A DNA stretch of 64,000 nt from Tetradesmus obliquus (Eukaryota > Chlorophyta > Chlorophyceae > Sphaeropleales > Scenedesmaceae). Position numbers and translations under genes: made by a program. Below, piece by piece: positions 10,965 through 23,704 of the stretch. The DNA lies in contig CP126204.1 of NCBI GenBank assembly GCA_030272155.1, forward strand, positions 4,579,501-4,643,500, read 5' to 3'. Position 1 is the stretch's first letter, and every line of letters starts with the position of its first letter. The notes under the pieces were generated by a model, which saw only the letters and a list, made by a program, of their open reading frames with translations, did no database searches and had not been told where the DNA came from.

Positions 10965-13939
10965 GTGGTGGTGCTGCTGCTGCAGGCCCTCCCGGCCGCA
11001 CCACAGACTACTCGCCAGGCAACGGCATCTTCCAGGCATCCATCCTTGACTGCAAGATCCCTGCAGGCTCAGGAGTCTTCTCAGCAGAAGCCGCACAGCC
11101 CTATGACCCTGCAGCACCCTCTGCTGAAATGCGCGCGTAAAAGTGCCCCATTGGGTTCTTCAGCACGGGCGACACAGCAGAGGGCACGCCTACACGCAAC
11201 CCCAGCTGCCAGAAGTGCCCGGCTGGCCAGAGCACATCTGAGGAGGGGGCGACTGCATGCGATGGTGAGGCGGCAGATCCAACTTTTTGTGCTGCTGCGG
11301 GGCGCATCAGCCTGCAGTACTTGCAGTAGTGCCACCCGCGTTGGACGTATTTAGTCAAGAACGTCACACAGCTGCTGTCAAGGGATCTAACAGCAATGCG
11401 CACATCTCGTTCGACAGCTTCTCACGCTGTGCATTTTGGGAATCAGCAGCAAGCGCCTGCACTTGTGCCGGATAATGCAAGAGCTGCCTACGCCACCATC
11501 ACACATCGACATCCACTAACTCTCGGCCCTACCGCCCTGCTGTCCACTTGTTTTGTCTCTGCAGTGTGTGCGCCAGGGTATGGCATCCCAGCTTGCAAGG
11601 CAGAATCAAAGAGCCCGGCAGACTGCCAGCTGTGCGACTTTGGAACATACCAGCCTGGTGGATCCCTCCGATGCACCTCCTGCATAACCACCCCCTTCAA
11701 CCACCCTACCGGCGACAAATACGTCAGCTACGGCGTAACATTCAGCAAGGGCTTAACCAACGCGGAGACCTGCGTGCCGCGCTACGCGCAACTGCCGAGC
11801 CCTGCCGGCGCCCGCCTGGCGATCAATGCGTCGCTTTTCACGGTGACCAGCAAGCCAATTGTGGAGTGCATTGAGAGCTGCCCGGCCGGTTCATGCTGCA
11901 TTGCACAGTATGAAGTTCAGGGTGACACGTGCAAGCAGGCAGTGCTGACTCCAGTCGGACCTAACTCAACTAATGCAAGGCTATACTACAAGCTTCCTCC
12001 AAGCTCGATCATCGCCGCTGCAGGCTTCAAGGAAAACAGCACAAAGGTGTGGGGCAAGACGCAGCCGGCAGGAGTCTACGCACGCTGCTTAATGGATGAG
12101 GCGTGGGTGGCTGCAGCAACAGCAGGCCTCGTTGGCACCTCAACCAACCCGGCTCTGGTCGAAGAGACAGATATGGCCAAGGCAGTCGAGTGGAATGAAT
12201 GTGCCACAGAGACCGCTTGCAGGATCAAATGCGAGGCAAATGCAGCATGCTGGGGCTTTGTCCATGTGCCGGGTAAGGGGTGGGCCACGAGGGGCGGCGA
12301 GGATCAGCTAGGCACGAGGTCATTCGTGGTGAGCCCAGACTTCTCCAAGGCTCTGCCAGGCCTGTGCAGTCCTGGCCAACAGGCACCTGCCGAGCCTATT
12401 GTGAAGCTCCCGTGCGCAGCTGGGTGAGTGCACTGAAGCAGGTCAATTGCAACTTGCACGGCCATGCTTGTTATGTATTATATCTAACATTTGTTGCTTC
12501 ATCACAGCGTCGCCAGGCTCTGCAGATAGTGAAATGCAGTGTGTTGTTCGTGCTGCTACCTGCCCTCTGGCGCTAGGGCAGCGCTACTCAGCTCATAACT
12601 GCTGCTGCAAGCTGTTGCAATCATGCCGCTCATGCTGCTGTTGCGGCCGTCAGCTCTGCCTGTGCTTGGCTAGCCGCCTGCATGAACACAGACATGTGCC
12701 ACGCTGAAGCAGCCGCCACCGCCGCCACACATTTCCTGCGTGACCTCCCTGCTGTGCCGCTTCCTGCTATGTTACATTGCTGCTGTGCTGTTGCACACCC
12801 CTTTGCTACCTGCAGCATGGACAGCATGTTTGACTGTAAGGAGCCCTGTAAAGTCAACACATACAATGACGGCACCAAAATATCCTGCGTGGAATGCGAA
12901 GGTGGATACGAGGCCCCCAGGGGTGCCTCAATCTGCACCAAAATTCAGCCCAAGGAGTGTCCTGCCGGCTACAGTGGGCTGCCAGACTGCCAGCAGCCCT
13001 GTGCAGCTGGGACGTACCAGGACGGCAGCAAGGGGAGTTGCACGGGCTGTCCAGAAGGCTTCACATCTCTGCCGGCGGCAGCAGCGTGCAACATCACCAT
13101 TGTCCCAACCAGTGAGTGCTAGCGCTGCTGCTGCTGCTGCTGCTGCTGTACTTTGTGCCAGCTGCCAGAAGCTTAGATAGCAGGCCTAGCAGCAGCACGC
13201 TTGGCTCCTCGCTGTAACATGCAGTGAAGCAGTACACCAAACAACTGTGGCTGTTGTCTTGAGGGCCATGAAGAATGCGGCTGCCTGAGTCTGTGCCGGT
13301 GCGCACAGCAATACACGAGAAGTTGGCCAACAAACTGTCTGCGTACCGCATATCATGAAATGACAAGAATTTTGACATGGTTACAGCCATTGTGTGGTGC
13401 ACTCTGCACATTGCAGCCTGCAAGCTTGCTTGAGCCTAGGGCAATGCGCTCTGCACTTGAATGCAGTGCTGCGCAGCAGTGTATGCATGCATCCTGACGT
13501 ACCCTGTTGTGCCTGCTGCAGCCTGCAAGCCTGGCAAGGGCAATGCACCCAAGTGTGACCAGTGCTGCCGCTCGCTGGGAAAGTACAACAACGGCACCTG
13601 GGGCGAGTGCCAGGCCTGCCCAGAAGGCCAGAAGCCAAACAAAAAGGCTGACGGTTGTGTGGACATCATCAAGGGTGCGTTGGCAGGATGATTGCAATAT
13701 CCTTGCAGGCTGTTCACAGTTGGAGATGAAGAAGAGAGGACCTAATTGGGCCCAGGATTCCAAAAGCTGAAAACTCAACTGCCGGAACTGCCGGAACTAG
13801 CATGTGCGTCACACTTGCATCTGTGCACGCACTGCACAAGGACGCCTGCTGACATCTGCACACAGAATGCATGAGCATCTAGCTGCTTTGTTTCAGTTTG
13901 CTGCTCATAGCCTCATTGTCTGACGTACTGTGGGCTGTT

Positions 13940-13971
<32 letters not shown>

Positions 13972-16900
13972 ACTGCAGCCTGCCCCCCTGGCAAGGCCCT
14001 CAACCTTGCCGCTGACGCCTGCGACATCAAATGCGCGAAGGGAGAGTTCCAAGATGGAAGCCGCACGACGTGCCTCAAATGCCCGCTCCAAGATCAGACG
14101 TCTGAGCCGGGAGACGACGGTGCAGCAGTTTGCTTCTTCGAAAAGTGCAGGGCTGGCTTTGGCTCGGCTGACACCAACTGCAGCATTCCATGCTCGGGAG
14201 GGCTGTACAATGACGGCACCTTGAAGCAGTGCAGCAGGTGCCCTCGTGAGAGGCAGACCAGCAAGGATGGCAAGAAATGCATCTTTGAGACCTGCCCTCG
14301 GGGTGAGAGGCATGCGGGGGTGCTCTGTTGTGTGTGTGGATGCACTGCTGCATGTATGGTTGCACTGCTGTGTGTGGATGCACTGCTGCGTGTGTGGATG
14401 CACTGCTGTGTGTGTGGCTGCGCTGCTGCATGTGTTTGGGTGCTCTCTAGAGCTGTGTTGGTGGGTGCACTGCTGCGTGTATGGCTGCACTGCTGCGTGT
14501 ATGGCTGCACTGCTGCGTGTGCACACGTGTGGAAGCACTGCCTTACAGCTGCTGCTACAAAGACAGGACAGCCAGGCAGGTGGCCGGACAGATCTGCAGG
14601 CAGGCAGGCATGGAGGGTTGCATGTGCATGCACATCCTGGTGCATCCTGGTGCACATCCTGGTGCTGTTCTTCACTCCAACACACAGTGTTGTTGCAGCT
14701 GTTGGTGGCAACCTGCTGTCTGCTTAGCACACAGTGTGTTGCAGCAGCTGTTACTCACGCTTTACGTGTGCACTGCAGGCATGTCTGGTGATAACTGCGA
14801 TGTCAAGTGCACAGACGGAAAGTTCCAAGACGGCAACAGCAATGAGTGCAAATCCTGCGGCGGCAACAAGGCCTCCCTTGACGGCTTCACTTGTGTCATC
14901 ACAAGCTGCCCTGCTGGACTTGGAGGCAGCGACTGCTCGCCCTGCCCAGAGGGGACCTACAACGACGGCTTGAGCCCTGGCACTCAGTGAGTGAAATTTG
15001 AAAAACTGATGAATAGATGAGTGTCTGCTTGTGTGCATGTAGGTTGACGATATATTACATGGCCTGGCACCCACTGAGTGGCTGCTGGTGTGCATATGAT
15101 GATGCAGTCCTGGTCGCTGTTGTGATGGCGCACTCTGCTCCTCCCTCCCCCCTCCCTCTACCCTGGAATATGAGTAATTGTGTTACATAGCAATGTTGCC
15201 ATCGTCCCATGCTGGTGTGCATTGAGAATGACTATGTATTAGGCGCGTCCTGGACTGCAAAGCACCAGAAATGCATATAGCTACGTATACGCACCTTCAA
15301 GCAAAGCTGGAGCAGGCATGTATTCGGTGTGGTGGATCTTGTTACCACTGTAGGTGCCTGCATGCCAACAGGGGCAGCGCAGAGCCTTGCCAGAGCCTAA
15401 TATATGCAAGGGAAAAGGCGTCAAACAAGCCTCAACAGCACCACACACACACCCACGCCTCGCTGTTGCAATGTTCAGCCGACTGACCCCTCACGTTCTG
15501 CTGCTCCCAATCCTGCCACCCCCTGCAGGTGTCTAACATGCCCCACTGGCCAGACCCCCAACCTCGGCCGCACCGGCTGCGAGACAAACGGCGTCGAAAG
15601 CGACTGCATCCCTCGCCCAGCAGACAGTCTCTCCCTCAGCTTTGACTGCCCCAGGGGCTGGACACTGCTGCCTGCTGGTACCACCCAAGATGCACCAGCC
15701 GGCTGCATGCCGCCTGACACAGCTGCAGGCGACACCTGCCGCCAGGCCTGGGCAAACCTGGGGTCTGCAGTTGTGGGCTCGTTCCCTGAACTTGTGGATT
15801 TCCGGACAGGCTCAAACAGGCTTGCCTGCAGATGTGACCGCGCCGCACAAGATGGTTTTGTGCTTCGAAGGCAGCTGGATGGTTCCTTTGCATGCGTGGC
15901 TGAGGCTGCTTTCTTGCCGAGTGAAGGCAAGGGTACAGACAGCCCTTCGCTGGATGGGCGACCGGCAGGGATTTGGTACGATGTGCGGCCGGGCAAGAGC
16001 TGCAATGGTGCCCAGCAGTGGTGAGTGGCTTGCTGTATGGCCTTTCGCTTGGTGGCGGGCTGCGCATGCTGCTGCGGATCATGATCGTGGTCAACAGCTC
16101 ATCTGTGTTTTTTCTAATCCTATGTTGATGACCTTCTGAGCCTGCAGCATGACTTGTAATGAGAGAGGATAGTTACACGTGGGTTCTGGCACGATCTTTG
16201 ATGGTATGAGCCACAACAGGTTGAACACTTGTAATGGCCGGGCACTGTGTGCACCAAATGTCAAGGTGCACATGCAGTCGAAAAGACACAACAGCAGTGC
16301 AGCTCTGCAGCTGGATCATATGCAGCTCACCACCGACTTGCAGCATATCAAAAGGCACATACTTCTGTTCTGACAGCTGCCGCTGCCGTGCCTGTTTTGA
16401 CCGTGCAGCTGGGACATGTGTTTCTTCTGCGATGGCCGGCCTCGCTACCATGACAAGGTGAGAGCACTGCCAGGATGGTGCGCTGTTCAGAAACCTGCGT
16501 CATTCAGTGCTCAAGCAAACTGTGTTTTGCACCCTTGATGACACCTGCATGCGCTGCTGGTTAGCACCAGGCCTGTTCTTGTCCTTCTCTGATTGACGCG
16601 CGGAAGAGCATAAGCTCAAGCAGGCTGCTTCTGATGCGTAGGACTTGTAACTTGCAACATGCGCTGATGATGGCCTCAAAGTTTTACACAGACACCCAGC
16701 AGCACTGCAGCAGCTTGCTGAGCAGTACAGCAGCAGCTAAGCTGAGCAGTACATCACAAGTCAGCAGGATGCTGGCATGCTAGATGTGGCTGCCGCTCTC
16801 CCACCCAGTCTCATTCCCACCAACACAAACATTGGACAACGCATGCTGTCTGCCCTGTCATGCTGCATGCAGTTCCTGTCCTCCCGGCAGAAGACAACCC

Positions 16901-17271
16901 GCCACGTGCAGCACCAGCCCACCGAAGACTGCAGGAGCTCAAGCACCTGTCCGCTGAAGAATGTGGAAGACGAAGACGACAACTCCACACCCCTCTTTGA
17001 AGCCTGCGGCATGTGGCCCGCAGATGACATCAGTCGATTCGGCGAAAAGCTCGACAGCCTGCGTGAACTTTATGACAAGGCCGATGACAAGAACTCGTTC
17101 CATACCACGCGGAGTGGCGTGCGCATCTGGCCGTACCGGCCCCGCAAGACAGGCAGCGCGAAAAACTTAAACTTGTACGGCCTGAAGTCGCAGTCTTCCG
17201 CAAAGTGTGATGACTGCTTCGACAAGGACAGGATCAACCTGCTGGAAGATGTACTGGTGAGGTTTGAGTGA
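6741..17271 (+). CDS. Secreted cysteine-rich GCC2/GCC3 (ephrin-receptor-like) repeat protein, 19 exons, one in-frame stop
   Basis: Exons: 6741-6957, 7215-7262, 7616-7834, 8142-8368, 8690-8807, 9095-9236, 9421-9752, 10015-10098, 10433-10627, 10986-11264, 11565-12423, 12530-12577, 12816-13111, 13522-13674, 13979-14302, 14779-14986, 15529-16020, 16409-16457 and 16891-17271. All junction phases agree, giving 1557 codons including a TAA at 11138. The start ATG opens a classic signal peptide (MRSLWVTG then a Val/Leu-rich core ending near residue 27). The rest is many CxxCPxG modules, e.g. CEKCPKGSFC, CRSCPEGWQT and CPAGYSGLPDC, typical of extracellular GCC2/GCC3 repeats. Exon 11 has a non-repeat section with a possible PAN-like ACRIKCEANAACWGF patch. 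No transmembrane segment is seen, so it is probably secreted or wall-associated; function unknown. Two introns (after 10098 and 12577) appear to use GC donors. Confidence 0.82.
11138..11140 (+). other. In-frame TAA inside exon 10 of the cysteine-rich gene
   Basis: Exon 10 (10986-11264) enters with two bases, so codons run from 10988, and 11138 is exactly on frame. Clear family-like coding lies on both sides: CKIPAGSGVF before it and KCPIGFFSTG after it. There is no room for an intron between the two blocks. The unrecognised gene at 45628-47432 ends in TAA, so general reassignment of TAA is not supported. Confidence 0.85.
16161..16228 (-). repeat. Dispersed ~68-bp repeat, copy 2
   Basis: Reverse-strand copy of the 1111-1179 element, lying in intron 17 of the cysteine-rich gene, in opposite orientation to that gene. 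It differs from copy 1 at only a few positions. Confidence 0.88.
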
Positions 17272-17475
17272 GTGCGGCTTTGTGAGCAGGGTTTTGGACG
17301 ATAAGGGATGGTACAGCATTGGCTGCAGCTGCTGTCGCAGTTGCATGTGCATGCAGGCTTGACCGCATGGGATGATGTGCTGGTGTGGTTTGGGTAGGCG
17401 GGGCCTTGCTTGCAGAGCATTGGCTGCAGCTGCCGCCGCAGATGCATGTGCACGCAGGTGAAACTGCTGGTCTTG
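17250..17475 (+). repeat. Tandem duplication of the 3' end of the cysteine-rich gene
   Basis: The last codons and flank (GAAGATGTACTGGTGAGGTT at 17245-17265, then GCATTGGCTGCAGCTGC) recur about 120 bp downstream as GATGATGTGCTGGTGTGGTT near 17371 and GCATTGGCTGCAGCTGCCGC near 17420. The downstream copy falls after the stop and is not translated. Confidence 0.7.
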
Positions 17476-20340
17476 CTGTGTGCTGGCAGGCAGCTGGTGA
17501 GAGGCAGGTGCCTGCCAAAGGAACAGCAGAGGCGTTGTTGTGCGACCCTTGCTGCCACATGCTGTAGTGGCGCCTGCTAGGCTTGTGCCAGTGAGGTGCC
17601 ACTGCGACATCCTGAAGTGGCATTAGTCCTGTGATGTGTGTGGCATGGTGTTGTACTGCATTTGCGATTCGGCATTGTTGGTATGTGGTTGGTGCTACTG
17701 CTTTTGAGCAGCAGATGTCTTGTGACGCACCTCAAGTTCCACCATGATCTGCACACACTGGTGCGGCATGCTGCTAGGAGCTGTGTACGCATTGCCGCCT
17801 TGTCTTGACTGCTAGGCAGGCACGGCTGCGCACGTAAGCACAGCGCCACCCTGCTGTGGCTGCAGAGTCAATATTATCGGTTGCATCGCGTTGATTGTTA
17901 TTAGTGCAGCAGCACGTACTATGGACCCTTTCTGGCACTTACGCGTGTGCCGCAGCATGCTGAGCACACACTTGTGCCGCATGCTGCCGTAGGCTGCACG
18001 TGCCGCATTGACTGCTGCCCAAGCTTCAGGGCAAGCAGGAACCATTCCTTGTGAGGATACATCTTTGCAGCGGTTCCGAAGCACTGCAGCATCTGCCAGG
18101 TACTATTACTAGTGGCTAGAACAGCATACTACTCTGAGCAGGCTTCCTTGGTGAGCGCCTGTCGGCAATGCATGGGTTGCAGTGTTGGTGGGATGGTGGT
18201 GGTCAGAGAGTCACTCAGTGGTTGCTGCATAGAGTGACAGAAGTATTAGGACTGGCTGCAGCACACCAGCCGCTGCAGAGAAAAGGCAACCTTCCTTGGT
18301 GACCGCTTGTCAGCATTTCATTGGTTGCAGCTGCAATTGCAGTGTTGGTGGGATGGTGGTGGTCAGAGCGCCAGTCAGTGGTTGCCGCATGGAGAGACAA
18401 ACTACTAGCACTGGCGGCAGCAGAACAGCCGCTGCAGGACTGATTACATACACACATACTTAAAAATTTTTCATCTATGTATAAATCTGTTTACATAAGT
18501 GAATAAGTATTCAATGTGTGGATGATCAAGGGGAACGTGTACTTGCTGCTGGTTTTCATCACAGCAGTGCATAATTCTGTGAGAGACAAGCATGCAGACG
18601 CTTCCTTCCTTGCAGCACGATCAATCACTGCTGCCTGTGCTGATGGTGCACGCATGCGCATGTGTCTCGGCCTCTGAGCGTGCTTGCTCATGCCAGCACT
18701 CATGGCTGCGTGGGGTTACTACTATTACACTTCTTGGTACAGTTTGTGGAGTTGAGAGTTGGCCCCTGTTGCGACGCTGCAGGTGTGCTCAGTGCCTGCA
18801 GGACTTTTTGCCTCAGTGCCTGCAGGGTCCGGTGGTGCTTGCAGGAAATGTGGCAGCGGCAGTGTCCTGCACAGCAGTGCCTGTTTGAAGTGCGCATGCT
18901 GATGCAGCACTGTGCATGTTACTGCCAGACGTGCTTCAGGGCTGTGGCATGTGAAGCATATGTGTACATGTGCATGCATATGCATGGTCTGACTGGCAGC
19001 ATGTGCTCAGCTACTGCGAGAGTTTGACAGAGCTGCCACAGTCACTTTCGCAGGTGCAGTGTGAGTTCAAGGGCTTTCAAATACTCTGCAGACTGTCGCA
19101 GTACGTGAGCTGTTGTTGGCTTTGCAGCGGCATAGTTCCGCCTCAGAGCCTGTGAGCTCTGGCAGAGCATTGCCAGGGGTTTGCTGGCACGTTGGCTGGC
19201 TTCGAAAACGCATGCTTTTTGCTGCGTCCTCTCGCATACGTGGACTAGTCCAAGCGCCTGCGATAGCTGAGGACTGTTCAAGCACCCATCATAATCTATA
19301 CAGTGCTGTTGACTAGCTGCTACGCATTGTTCAATAAGGATATACTTATGGAAGTGTTCTGTGGCATGCATGTGGTGCATGGATGCTGGTGGGCTGATGA
19401 GACCAGCAGCTGCTGATCAGCGGTTATGAGTGGTTAGCAATGCCATGTTTACCTCGGCAGTGTGAGGACCTGGTGGGGATCTGGTTTGATATGTTGTGGC
19501 TGCAATCATGTTGCATAAGCTGCTGCATGTGGCAAAAAAACAATGTTGTTGAGCAAACCACATGTGCTGGAGAGCCTCATCATCCGGGGTGAGTCAGTGC
19601 TTGTCCCTGCTGTACTGCATGTGCATATACAATAAGATGCACACGAATCCGTAGAGAAGTCAATAACTTCTGTGCAGCGAAACGTTCACGCTGTGTTACT
19701 TGTTGCCTGGTCAGCGCCGCTGGCTGGTGTGCATGCATGGGTTGTGCAAGCCCAATGGTGCCTTGCAATTGCTGATGTTGTGCCGGCTTGTGCTGCGTGG
19801 CTGTGTGCTGATGTGCCGATGTTGCGCCGGTTGTGCCTGTTCTGCACAATAAAACACCTTGTGAAAAGTTGTCAATTTCTTCAGCAGAACTATCTGAGAG
19901 CATAGTATAAAGAGTCACAGCGTGCATGCAGGTCAGACATTTTAGTGCAAGCACCAAACATTGGACCACCACGAACGTCTCTGGCACGTGCTGAATGAAC
20001 CCTGTTAGCCACTGGTTGCAGGTGTCGCAGACTTACGCCAGTACATTGCCAATGGTACGCCCTTTCAATACACTTGCATCCTGCAGCACGAGGCATTTCC
20101 GTGCGGTCATGGTTTGTTTGATCTGGTTACAGCGTATCATGCCTCACCAAGCTGCAGCCGTCGCCGACAAAGCCAAAAAAAGCAACGCCTTCAGAAAACC
20201 ATGGGCGAAATTGTCGCAACACCATCTGCTTCGTTACAGTTTGTGCTGCGCCGGGCCTTCGCGCAGTAGCGGCCACCAAGCCCAACAGGAGCAGCAGGCC
20301 TGCCACTGGTGTGCTCAGCATCACCGCTCACTGCACGCAA
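17476..20340. other. Intergenic stretch, no gene recognised
   Basis: This lies between the 3' ends of two convergent genes. Both strands were read: only short ORFs without family resemblance were found, plus the tandem duplication at 18146-18437. No tRNA or rRNA was recognised. Confidence 0.6.
18146..18437. repeat. Direct tandem duplication, ~148-bp unit
   Basis: Two copies sharing CCTTGGTGA, GTGTTGGTGGGATGGTGGTG, GTCAGTGGTTGC and AGCCGCTGCAG in the same order, starting near 18146 and 18294. About 80% identical by eye. Confidence 0.8.
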
Positions 20341-20343
20341 ATG

Positions 20344-20410
20344 GGAGAGGATAGTTACATGTGGGTCCTGGCACCATCTTGGTTGGTGTGAGCCACAACA
20401 GGCTGAACAC
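20344..20410 (-). repeat. Dispersed ~68-bp repeat, copy 3
   Basis: Reverse-strand copy of the 1111-1179 element, intergenic, immediately left of the inverted repeat at 20439-21000. Confidence 0.87.
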
Positions 20411-20438
20411 ATGGTCTGCAAACTGACACAGCATCAGC

Positions 20439-21000
20439 TGGTAGCGCTCGAGGCTGTGCAGGATATCGGCAGCAGAGATGTGCCACTCAGCGGTCATCAG
20501 ATGGCTGACTAGTCCAGTGAGTTACCACAGACATCATGCTTCACCAAAAGCCCAGCTCTGGAGGCCTGGTACAGGAAAAAAGTTACAACGTGCATGCAGG
20601 CAAGCATTACAAGCACAATGCAGCATAGTAGCACAGGCCAAGCGTGTGCTGCGTGCTGGCACCCCGTTGACCTTGCTGGCATCAGTAGCACACACTGCAT
20701 GCTCAACGAGGGCGTTCTGGAGTTCCTTTTTCTGCAAGACGTCCTGTGCTGCTGCTCCTGCTGCTGCCAGGACTGGATAGCCCTTTATGTGGACAGTCCA
20801 CTGATGTCCTTCTGCACTGCTGGTGCCTGCTGGCTTGTTAGTCTGCTTGACGGCATCGGCAACGCGCCTTCCACCCTCTGAGGAGGCGGAAACTACGACT
20901 GATATCACCCCTCTGATGGCGCCTGGCTTGTGCAGCCCTTCATGACCACTCAGTGGCACATCTCTGCTGCAAACATCTTGCACAGCATCGAGCGCTAGCA
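20439..21000. repeat. Inverted repeat with ~59-bp arms
   Basis: The left arm, 20439-20497, contains GCAGCAGAGATGTGCCACTC. Its reverse complement is at 20941-21000, roughly 85% identical. The ~440-bp interior has no recognised gene. On the minus strand it is open through the right arm and overlaps the last glyoxalase exon in another frame. Confidence 0.75.
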
Positions 21001-21036
21001 GGCTGCTGGCGCCTGGCTTGTACAGCCCTTCATGAC
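20918..21036. repeat. Direct duplication of the glyoxalase stop region
   Basis: A ~29-bp block (GGCGCCTGGCTTGTRCAGCC plus CTTCATGAC) occurs at 20918-20946 and at 21008-21036, the latter overlapping the stop codon of the glyoxalase gene. Spacing is 90 bp, similar to the junction duplications elsewhere in the window. Confidence 0.75.
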
Positions 21037-21115
21037 GCTGCCTGTCCAAGCTTGCCGCTGGCAGCTGGGTTGAGGATCTCGATCCAGTAGCCATCTGCGG
21101 AAAGCCGCACACCAA

Positions 21116-21155
<40 letters not shown>

Positions 21156-23505
21156 TGACATCAGACCTTGATGTGGCCACATGCTCAGTGGCTGCTGAAC
21201 CTCAACTTCTAGCAGAAGCAGTGAACATTGGCTTGCAGCTGCTGCAGGGTGCCGCATGCTGCTGTAAGGTTCAGCAGCATAGCAGCATTGGTGCAGACAT
21301 GCTGGTGGCAAAACCCTTCTCTGAACAAATGTTAGCGGCTAACTCAAAGCCGCAGGCATAAGCGCCATCAGCAGTGCAGCAAGCATGGCAGCACTCTTGC
21401 ACGCTGGGGCATGCGGATGATCACTGGCATGATATGTGGTGCAATGCCATCAGCATGTGCTAGACCACACCATCAGCGGCTGCACGCCACTCTGACCCAA
21501 CACGACACTATCAAAACACATGCTGTCTTTTTGCTAACAGAAGGGTACAAATTGTGTTGTGTTATAACACTGTTAGAAACGTACAACAACCCACCAGGGT
21601 CCTTGATGAAGGCCAGCCCCTTCATTGAGCCGCCGTCTGGCTTCTTCACAAACTCCACACCCAGCCTGGCAGCAGCAGCAGCAGGCAACAGCAGTAGCCG
21701 CAGCAGCAGCAGCCGCAGCAGCCGCAGCAGCAGCAGCAGTAGCGGCAACAGCAGTAGCGGCAGCAGCAGCAGCAGCATCACTGGTGCAGGCATATACAGG
21801 CTGCACGATGCGCACCACTGCTCGGTAATTGCGGTCAAACCCCAGCAGCATGCAAGGCACTGCTGCCTTGAGCCACACCAATCAAATGCACCTCTCTGCA
21901 GGCATGCGCCCCGCCAAACATGTCACACACCCCTCCTCGTGCATCCGTGCTGCCTACGTGGGATGCACTGCACGTGGATTTCCACTGATGGCTGCTGTTT
22001 AAGCTGCTGCCAGCGCCGCATCAACGCAGCAATGCAGCACCAGCACGTGCTGCGCATATCTAATCTGCATGCACAAGGCGGCTGCTGCAGCCCCATATTT
22101 TGTCAAGCTGCCTGCACTCACATCTCGAAGCGCTCGCAGGCTGCATACACGTCAGGCACCGCCAGCCCTATGTGCCCAAAGCCCCTTGGGTCACTGTTGC
22201 CGCTATGGTAACCTGCACAACAGCAGCACAACAGCAGCAGAACAGCGCTTGGTACGAGCAGAGAATCCTGACAACCAGAGAGAGGGCAGAGACAGTAAAG
22301 CGCATGCGGGCTCACCACTGGCAGTGTGATAGCGAGCACCAGGACACCTACACTGACATGCACAGCAGGAATGACAAAGGGTAGTTACATGTGGGTCCTG
22401 GCACCATCTCAGATGGTATAACTTACAACAGGATGAGCACAACGCTTAAGGCCGGAAAATGTGATGATTGCGCCTGGGCATGCATGGGACAGGCCCTACC
22501 TGGGAAAGAGTCGTCGCTCTCCGTGCCCCAGTTGTGAGTCAGCTCCAGCACTGCAGGCCGGCTGAACATCCAGCGCGCCTGGCAGGCACGGAGGCGCGGC
22601 AGGTGGTGCAGGCGGCACACAAGGAGGAGCGGACAGCGTGTAACAACCGAACAACAGCATCGTGCTTTTGCTGCTCAGCTGCATTTGCACCGCTGAGTAT
22701 TCGCGATTTGCTTGGCGCCAGCCCCCATCCACTACAAATCCACTGCACTGCACAAAGCTTTCACTTGCATAACCCCAGTCATAAAAGCCAAATCCTCGTG
22801 AAACGCACCCTCTCTGCTGGATCCTCTGGGATGTCCTCCTTTTTCTCATAGCCCAGGAAGTACAGCCTGCACAAGCAGTAAGGCAAGCACACAAACATGC
22901 ACACACAGAAAGCAAGATGAAGTTAGCATTCATTTGCAGGCCACGTTCTCCTCCTTCTTCTCATAGCCCAGGAAGTACAGCCTGCACAAAGGGCGGGGTG
23001 CGTACACACGGCCAGAGAGACAGCAAGATGGTGTCAGCATTCCTTGGCAGGCCAAGCATGTCTCACAGGCAGTGCTGGTGGTGCTGGCTGCTGCTGCTGC
23101 CACCTGCACAGCAGCTGCCCTGCCGCAGGTCCTGCAGGTCCTGTTGCAACCTAAGTTCTGCCACCAGAGACGTCCACATCGGATAAAAATATCCGATCAG
23201 TGCAAGCAACCAGCCCACTCACACTGCCCTAATTGCCCCAAAACAGCGAGCTTCAGTGCAATGCTCAAATGAACCTCATGTCGGCACAGTCCAGCCTGGC
23301 CAGCAAATCGGTCAGCCATTCAGAAAAAGCAAACAGCTTCCTCACACTACTGTTATCAGCCCAAAACCCGTGAACTTCAGGCCAGTGCTCACGTGAACTT
23401 CATGTCGGCAAAGTCCAGCTTGGCCAGCAGCGTCATGCCCAGCACGCGGGTGTAGAAGTCCAGCGCCCGCCCAGGCTCCTTCACACGTAGCATGGTCTAA
23501 TTTTC

Positions 23506-23538
<33 letters not shown>

Positions 23539-23657
23539 CAGCAGCAGTAGGCATGTCTAGTTGCAATGTGAGGACCCGAAACAGGTGCTGCGGGGCGGCT
23601 GCGGAGGTGCTAGTGCACTAGTGGATGCAGAGGGTGCGCCCCTCCTGCTGCTGCTGC

Positions 23658-23704
<47 letters not shown>

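Noticed and set aside
11138..11140. TAA reassigned to an amino acid (alternative nuclear code)
   Set aside because: Another gene in the window ends in TAA, and no other recognised exon contains an internal TAA or TAG.
20534..21118. 194-aa minus-strand ORF as a gene
   Set aside because: Overlaps the well-supported last GLO1 exon in another frame and includes an inverted repeat arm; kept only as an observation.
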